Assembly: GCA_031761405.1 (NCBI GenBank)
Contig: JASEVX010000011.1
Location: 34,094,415-34,158,414 of the forward strand
Reading direction: 5' to 3'
Length of the DNA: 64,000 nucleotides
DNA from: Serripes groenlandicus
Taxonomy: Eukaryota; Mollusca; Bivalvia; Cardiida; Cardiidae
In this document: in pieces, positions 59,591-64,000 of the stretch
Layout of the letters: every line of letters begins with the position of its first letter
Position numbering within the stretch: the stretch's first letter is position 1
Position numbers and translations under genes: made by a program
Notes under the pieces: generated by a model
The model's database searches: none
Told to the model about the DNA's origin: nothing
What the model saw: only the letters and a program-made list of their open reading frames with translations

Positions 59591-60634
59591 CGTGACTCGC
59601 GAAAACCAACTGCGTAGATCAATCTCCTTTGCAGAGAGCCGCTCTTTACACTCACTTACAAAAAGTAAACTATAGGTGATTTAAAATGTTTATTTGGTTC
59701 GAAACAAATGAAGAAAAGAACAAACCGAGATAAAACTGGTTTTAATGGAAAAATGACTTTGAACGAACACTCTCTGCCTATAAAGAGAGTTTCAAGAACG
59801 ACACCTCTGCGAATAAGAAAGAATCGGGTCTTTCGTACAAAATTATTTCGTCCTTGACAATTTTAAATGTGTCATTTAATTCCCTAAAGGCATATTGCTT
59901 CCGATCTGCATATTGTTATGCATCATTGGCACAAGGGCGCTCATCATAATATAATTTTAAAACATGAGTAGTTTGTTGTTTTCATTATAAAAAAGGAAGG
60001 AAAGAATTAAAATAAATTAACATGTTGTAGGGCTAAGTTTATGTTCGAAATTAAGTTTAAATTATACAACAATTTCAATGAGATTTAACTGTTTAGTTGA
60101 TATTATATTTCGCGTGACTCGCGAAAACCAACTGCGTAGATCAATCTCCTTTGCAGAGAGCCGCTCTTTACACTCACTTACAAATAGTAAATTATAGGTG
60201 ATTTAAAATGTTTATTTGGTTCGAAACAAATGAAGAAAAGAACAAACCGAGATAAAACTGGTTTTAATGGAAAAATGACTTTGAACGAACACTCTCTGCC
60301 TGTAAAGAGAGTTTCAAGAACGACACCTCTGCGAATAAGAAAGAATCGGGTCTTTCGTACACAATTATTTCGTCCTTGACAATTTTAAATGTGTCATTTA
60401 ATTCCCTAAAGGCATATTGCTTCCGATCTGCATATTGTTATGCATCATTGACACAAGGGCGCTCATCATAATATAATTTTAAAACATGAGTAGTTTGTTG
60501 TTTTCATTATAAAAAAGGAAGGAAAGAATTAAAATAAATTAACATGTTGTAGGGCTAAGTTTATGTTCGAAATTAAGTTTAAATTATACAACAATTTCAA
60601 TGAGATTTAACTGTTTAGTTGATATTAAATGAGA
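59591..60634. repeat. 522-bp tandem duplication, two copies
   Basis: CGTGACTCGCGAAAACCAAC starts both copies (59591 and 60113), and about 520 bases follow with only five differences that I can count. A further 29-base duplication (ATGAGATTTAACTGTTTAGT...) follows at about 60609-60660. Within the unit, ACTCTCTGCC(T)ATAAAGAGAGT forms a small hairpin. I do not recognise the unit as any rRNA, snRNA or histone gene. Confidence 0.95.
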
Positions 60635-60781
60635 TTTAACTGTTTAGTTGATATTATATTTCGAAGGTGGTCTTATTTATAAATATTGGACTACATTTCA
60701 ACATGTGTTAAAGTATGATATAATTAGGATGTTAAGCTAATATCAATTTGAGAAAAAGAGAAAACTCATGTCTTCAGCGAT

Positions 60782-60856
60782 TTAACCCTTATCTCATTGT
60801 TTTAAAAGTAGATTACTGCAAAGGTGTCCACTGTTGACTTTAAAAGAGGAAAGGTA
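60782..60856. mobile_element. MITE-B minimal deletion derivative
   Basis: TTAACCCTTATCTCATTG to AAGTAGATTACTGCAAAGGTG and AGAGGAAAGGTAAA. Only the ends and a degraded subterminal motif remain. Confidence 0.45.
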
Positions 60857-61380
60857 AAATGACGTGCTATTGCATGCAAATCCTAAATTGTCTGTTTTGT
60901 GGTTTTATTGAAAAATAATAAAATTCAAATATTCTGACAAACATCTTGAAAAGTGTATGTGGAATTCACAAATCTTATAATTATTCCTTAATGAAAGCAC
61001 TGTATACATACTAAGACTAATGATTGGCAAGATTACTCATTTCCATTACTGTTTATGATCAATAATTTGTTGGTTGTGTGTATGGTCAACCTACTTTGGA
61101 ATGGAGATTGGTCATAAATAATGAAAGGCTTCAATTATCATTCACTTCGTTGACAAAACAATGCAAGTTATGATACATTTTCACTTGACCCCACCCCTGA
61201 TGTTCCAATATGCCCCTCAGTTGATAACTGTTTATTCAACTACTATAATGTTAGTGTTATGCATAACTGCACTATGGATATCCGGCGACATTGATGCGTT
61301 GCATCAACTTTCTCTTGTTTGTCGTTATAAATGAACCGTGTAGTTTGATACCAGTATTCCTTTCAGCAACTCTTTTCGTC
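60857..61380. other. Unannotated AT-rich DNA
   Basis: Nothing recognised. Confidence 0.4.
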
Positions 61381-61833
61381 GAGCCCCGGTAGCTCAGTCT
61401 GTAGCGACGCGGGCTGTCAATCAAGGTGTTGTGACTTCGAACCCAACCTCCGCCAACATTCTTTCGAACGTTTGACAAAAGTCACTGTGACCGGCGTCAT
61501 TCGTCTTCCACTAATTGGATTATAGATTAAACATATTTTATTACGTATGTTACATAATATCAATATATACAAATGAACATTAAATGATAACAAAATATAT
61601 AACATATGCAAATGGATTGAACTGCAAGTTATAACAACATTAGTTACAGTTCTCTCCAGTATTATAATTGAATAACAGTCTATGTGGAAAAGCAGCCAGT
61701 TTCTTTATAAGTGTGTTGTACTGGAGTACTGGTGTGATTAAGCCTGGAAACACACGAATAGGACAACTGGCCGCCGTGATTTGACTGGAAAATTGTTGAA
61801 AACGGCGTTAAATTCCAATCAATCAATCATTAG
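61381..61833 (+). mobile_element. SINE-2 interrupted by a 160-base insertion
   Basis: Head GAGCCCCGGTAGCTCAGTCT with GGCTGTCAATCAAGG (GTC at the anticodon position) and a decayed B box GACTTCGAACCC. The body GGCGTCATTCGTCTTCCACT follows, then foreign AT-rich DNA (about 61513-61675). The body resumes at GTCTATGTGGAAAAGCAGCC and runs through AGTACTGGTGTGATTAAG and GCCGTGATTTGACTGGAAA to the tail AACGGCGTTAAATTCC and AATCAATCAATC. The join was checked against 47491-47885. Confidence 0.75.
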
Positions 61834-62602
61834 TCTGTTTTCACGTAAACATACCGGAATATATGCATTGTTTCGAAATCGTATTGAACATGTTGCGGTA
61901 ACGATGCCTATTAAATTACAAACCAAAGAGTTTGTTCAATAAAGACTTCAACAACATGTTCTTAATTCTTGGTTTTATATTATAAACGATACATCGTAGA
62001 TGAAATTTTGTGTACATGGATGAGACTTATATAAATACAATATATTCAATTGTACCATATAGTTTAAGTGTAAAAAGAAAATGGTAATATACCCACCGTA
62101 ACAACTTGTAACTACTTTGAACTGTTTGTTTTATTGAATATATCACACAGATCTTTATAAAATGTAACCATACTTTGTTTGTTTATAAAGCTACTTACAC
62201 ATTGCTATAACTAAAGGACTATTTATAACTCAAACGAACTGCCCATACGAGTTTATCCCGACTAGCAGACGATAAAGGCGGCGTAATATTTGTTTTGCTA
62301 TTCCTTTACTTTGTTTGCGCCAGATACACAATTCATGTATGAACCTTTATCATCATAAATCTAAACGTTTAAGTAAAATACCTATCGTTCCGATAAACTT
62401 AAGTTTACCATTACATAATCTCCAAAGTATGGAGTATGACTTTGTTTCATCCCTTACCTAGACATACTAAGTGATGAAAATTATTAAGACGATGATGAAG
62501 GGTTAACTATTGCAAGGCCTATACTCACAGGCATAAATAATATCATTTAATAATGTAGATGGTGACGATACTGATGGGTACAAATAATCTGAAATATTCA
62601 TA
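61834..62602. other. Unannotated AT-rich DNA
   Basis: Nothing recognised. Confidence 0.4.
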
Positions 62603-62996
62603 TCGAGGGCCTGGCGTGAAACAGTTGTAACTAAAATTGGTATTTGTTTACCAAGGTTATTCACCTCGCCATAAAGTCTTTGTAAGCGTTAAATCATTTT
62701 TCTTGGTAAACAATGGACATTTAGGTGCCATTGCTCGTTCTGAGCAATGGCACCTAAATTTGCATTGTTTACAAAGGGGTCAAAATTGCCCCTAAATCAG
62801 CCTTGTGTTCCATAGTAAACACAACATAAACAGTTTAAGCTATGCCTATCAAACGGAACGAAACCTACCTGTGTTATGAATGGAAAACAGGTAGAACATG
62901 TTTGGTTAACCGACTAAGGAACGGTATATCGACAAAACCTATATAGGTTTCGCAAAACAGGTTTTGAGTTACAACCGTTTCACGTCAAGCCCTCGA
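62603..62996. mobile_element. MITE-A with internal insertion
   Basis: Ends TCGAGGGCCTGGCGTGAAAC and GTTTCACGTCAAGCCCTCGA, with TA on both sides. The central hairpin (about 62706-62772) has loop GTTCT. The element is 394 bp, against about 247 in the other copies. The extra bases lie between CCCCTAAATCAG (62810) and about 62957 and include AAACCTATATAGGTTT, itself a palindrome. Confidence 0.82.
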
Positions 62997-64000
62997 TATA
63001 TACAACTAATTCATGTTTTGTATATACCGTAGGCGTTTATCAACATTAACAAAGTAAATGTGCAAATGAACAAATCCGTGGTTTAAATAACCAAATAACA
63101 TATAGTGAATACAATAATACAATTAGAACAATTACAAATAGTAATAAGGTTTACCTGAGTATATAATATATATATATACACAGAGGTCCAGATAAGGACG
63201 GGTATTCAGCTCTTTTTCCTACATTTTCTCTATTATTCTTAAAGTGAACCTTATGTTGTGGGTACTCAGAATAATCGTAATAAATTAGAACATGCAAAAT
63301 TTACCTGCCTTTACATGTTGAGTTGAAACAAAATTATTGCTTTACAAGTAACTTACCAAAATTGAGATATTACTTACCAAATAGAGGTAATATAAGTAAA
63401 ATACAATTTGCTATATTTATTTAACTGTAATGAACTTCACTCGTTACATAGACACAGTTGATAATTCAAGTACACATAACTGATTAACGAACCACACTTG
63501 CAAGCATCTTGTCATTAATGACAGCATGAGAGTTGTTCTATTTATGAACTTCAATACATGTTATATTTTTAGGAAGGAAAACGTCGGTAGAAAATGCCTG
63601 GTCACTTATTGACGCCGCGTGGAAGCGCGGCGTCAGTATGGGATAGGTTTTAATGTTGTATGTTGTACCATGGGGTGACGTAATCGAAAAGGGAGCAACC
63701 AACATTATTATTGTTAAGAAAAACTCGGTTATATGTTTGAAAAAAAAACACCATTTATGAATAAATAAATTGTATAAAATGATTTAGGAAACAGCAAGAC
63801 ACGAACTACGTATGTCTTCTAACGTTATTACAAACCTTTACACACATGTAATGGGCATTTAATAACTGTCCCCTAACTTCCTAGGCTACGCATTTTTTAT
63901 AGTTTGGTTTACGACCCGATTCATCAAAGCTCAGAAAAGGTTTCTGGCGATGTTTTTGCCTATTTACAATATAGAGATTTTTAAATCAATGGGTAATCTT
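62997..64000. other. Unannotated AT-rich DNA with a MITE-G end and a GC hairpin
   Basis: 63241-63285 (AAGTGAACCTTATGTTGTGG, GTACTCAGAATAATCG) is a single MITE-G end. 63611-63634 is a perfect 9-bp GC stem (GACGCCGCG, loop TGGAAG, CGCGGCGTC). No gene reaches the window end. Confidence 0.45.

Noticed and set aside
59591..60634. snRNA, 5S rRNA or histone gene repeat
   Set aside because: I compared the duplicated unit by eye with what I know of U1-U6, U11, U12, 7SK, 5S and histone genes and found no match.

Overview
The window looks like about 64 kb of intergenic or intronic DNA from an animal, AT-rich overall. The organism is most likely a mollusc and probably a heterodont bivalve (Dreissena- or clam-like). 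That is an inference from the style of its repeats: tRNA-derived SINEs whose 3' end reads ..CGCCGTGATATAACTG..GGCGTTAAA, many short palindromic MITEs, and large minisatellites. No search was possible, so the species is not established. I find no intact protein-coding gene, no functional RNA gene, no CRISPR array, and no prokaryotic promoter, operon or origin. Nearly all open reading frames are either short chance frames or tandem repeats that stay open because of their period.

Layout. 1-6.5 kb: AT-rich DNA with scattered MITE and SINE pieces. 6.5-21.8 kb: five large tandem arrays close together: 69 bp (6556-8766), 26 bp (12755-13027), 22 bp (14379-16493), 76 bp (16660-17636) and 31 bp (19038-21820). 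Full or partial SINEs lie between them; the 76-bp array is the tail of a SINE repeated about 13 times. 21.8-31 kb: SINEs, a broken Tc1-like transposase, a 49-bp array, MITEs, and a collapsed LTR element with a primer-binding-site-like motif. 31-40 kb: MITEs, a remnant of a LINE-type reverse transcriptase C-terminus, and a broken mariner/Tc1-type transposase. 40.8-43.8 kb: a degenerate GGAT microsatellite and a 102-bp array. 44-59 kb: mostly unique AT-rich DNA with isolated SINEs and MITEs, some of them nested. 59-64 kb: a repeat inverted relative to one at 4.2 kb, a very recent 522-bp tandem duplication, a SINE split by an insertion, and a long foldback element.

Families used below (names are mine). 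MITE-A: ends TCGAGGGCTTGGCGTGAAAC and a 31-bp-stem central hairpin. MITE-B: TTAA-flanked, ends CCCTTTCCC, with internal GTCGTCTGCTGCAG. MITE-C and MITE-D: TTAA-flanked, ends CCTTTCACTGC-like. MITE-E: ends ATGAGCCGTTCCACG, with GC-rich internal inverted repeats. MITE-G: ends AACCCTATGTTGT. MITE-H: TTAAAGGTGCTGA. SINE-1, SINE-2, SINE-3 and SINE-5 have different tRNA-like heads; three of them share one 3' tail. The elements do not work together as a pathway. They record repeated non-autonomous transposition, nesting and tandem amplification. The most interesting pattern is a near-identical central hairpin (ATTGCTCGTTCTGAGCAAT) shared by two MITE families whose ends differ, with one copy that has changed both arms and kept the pairing.
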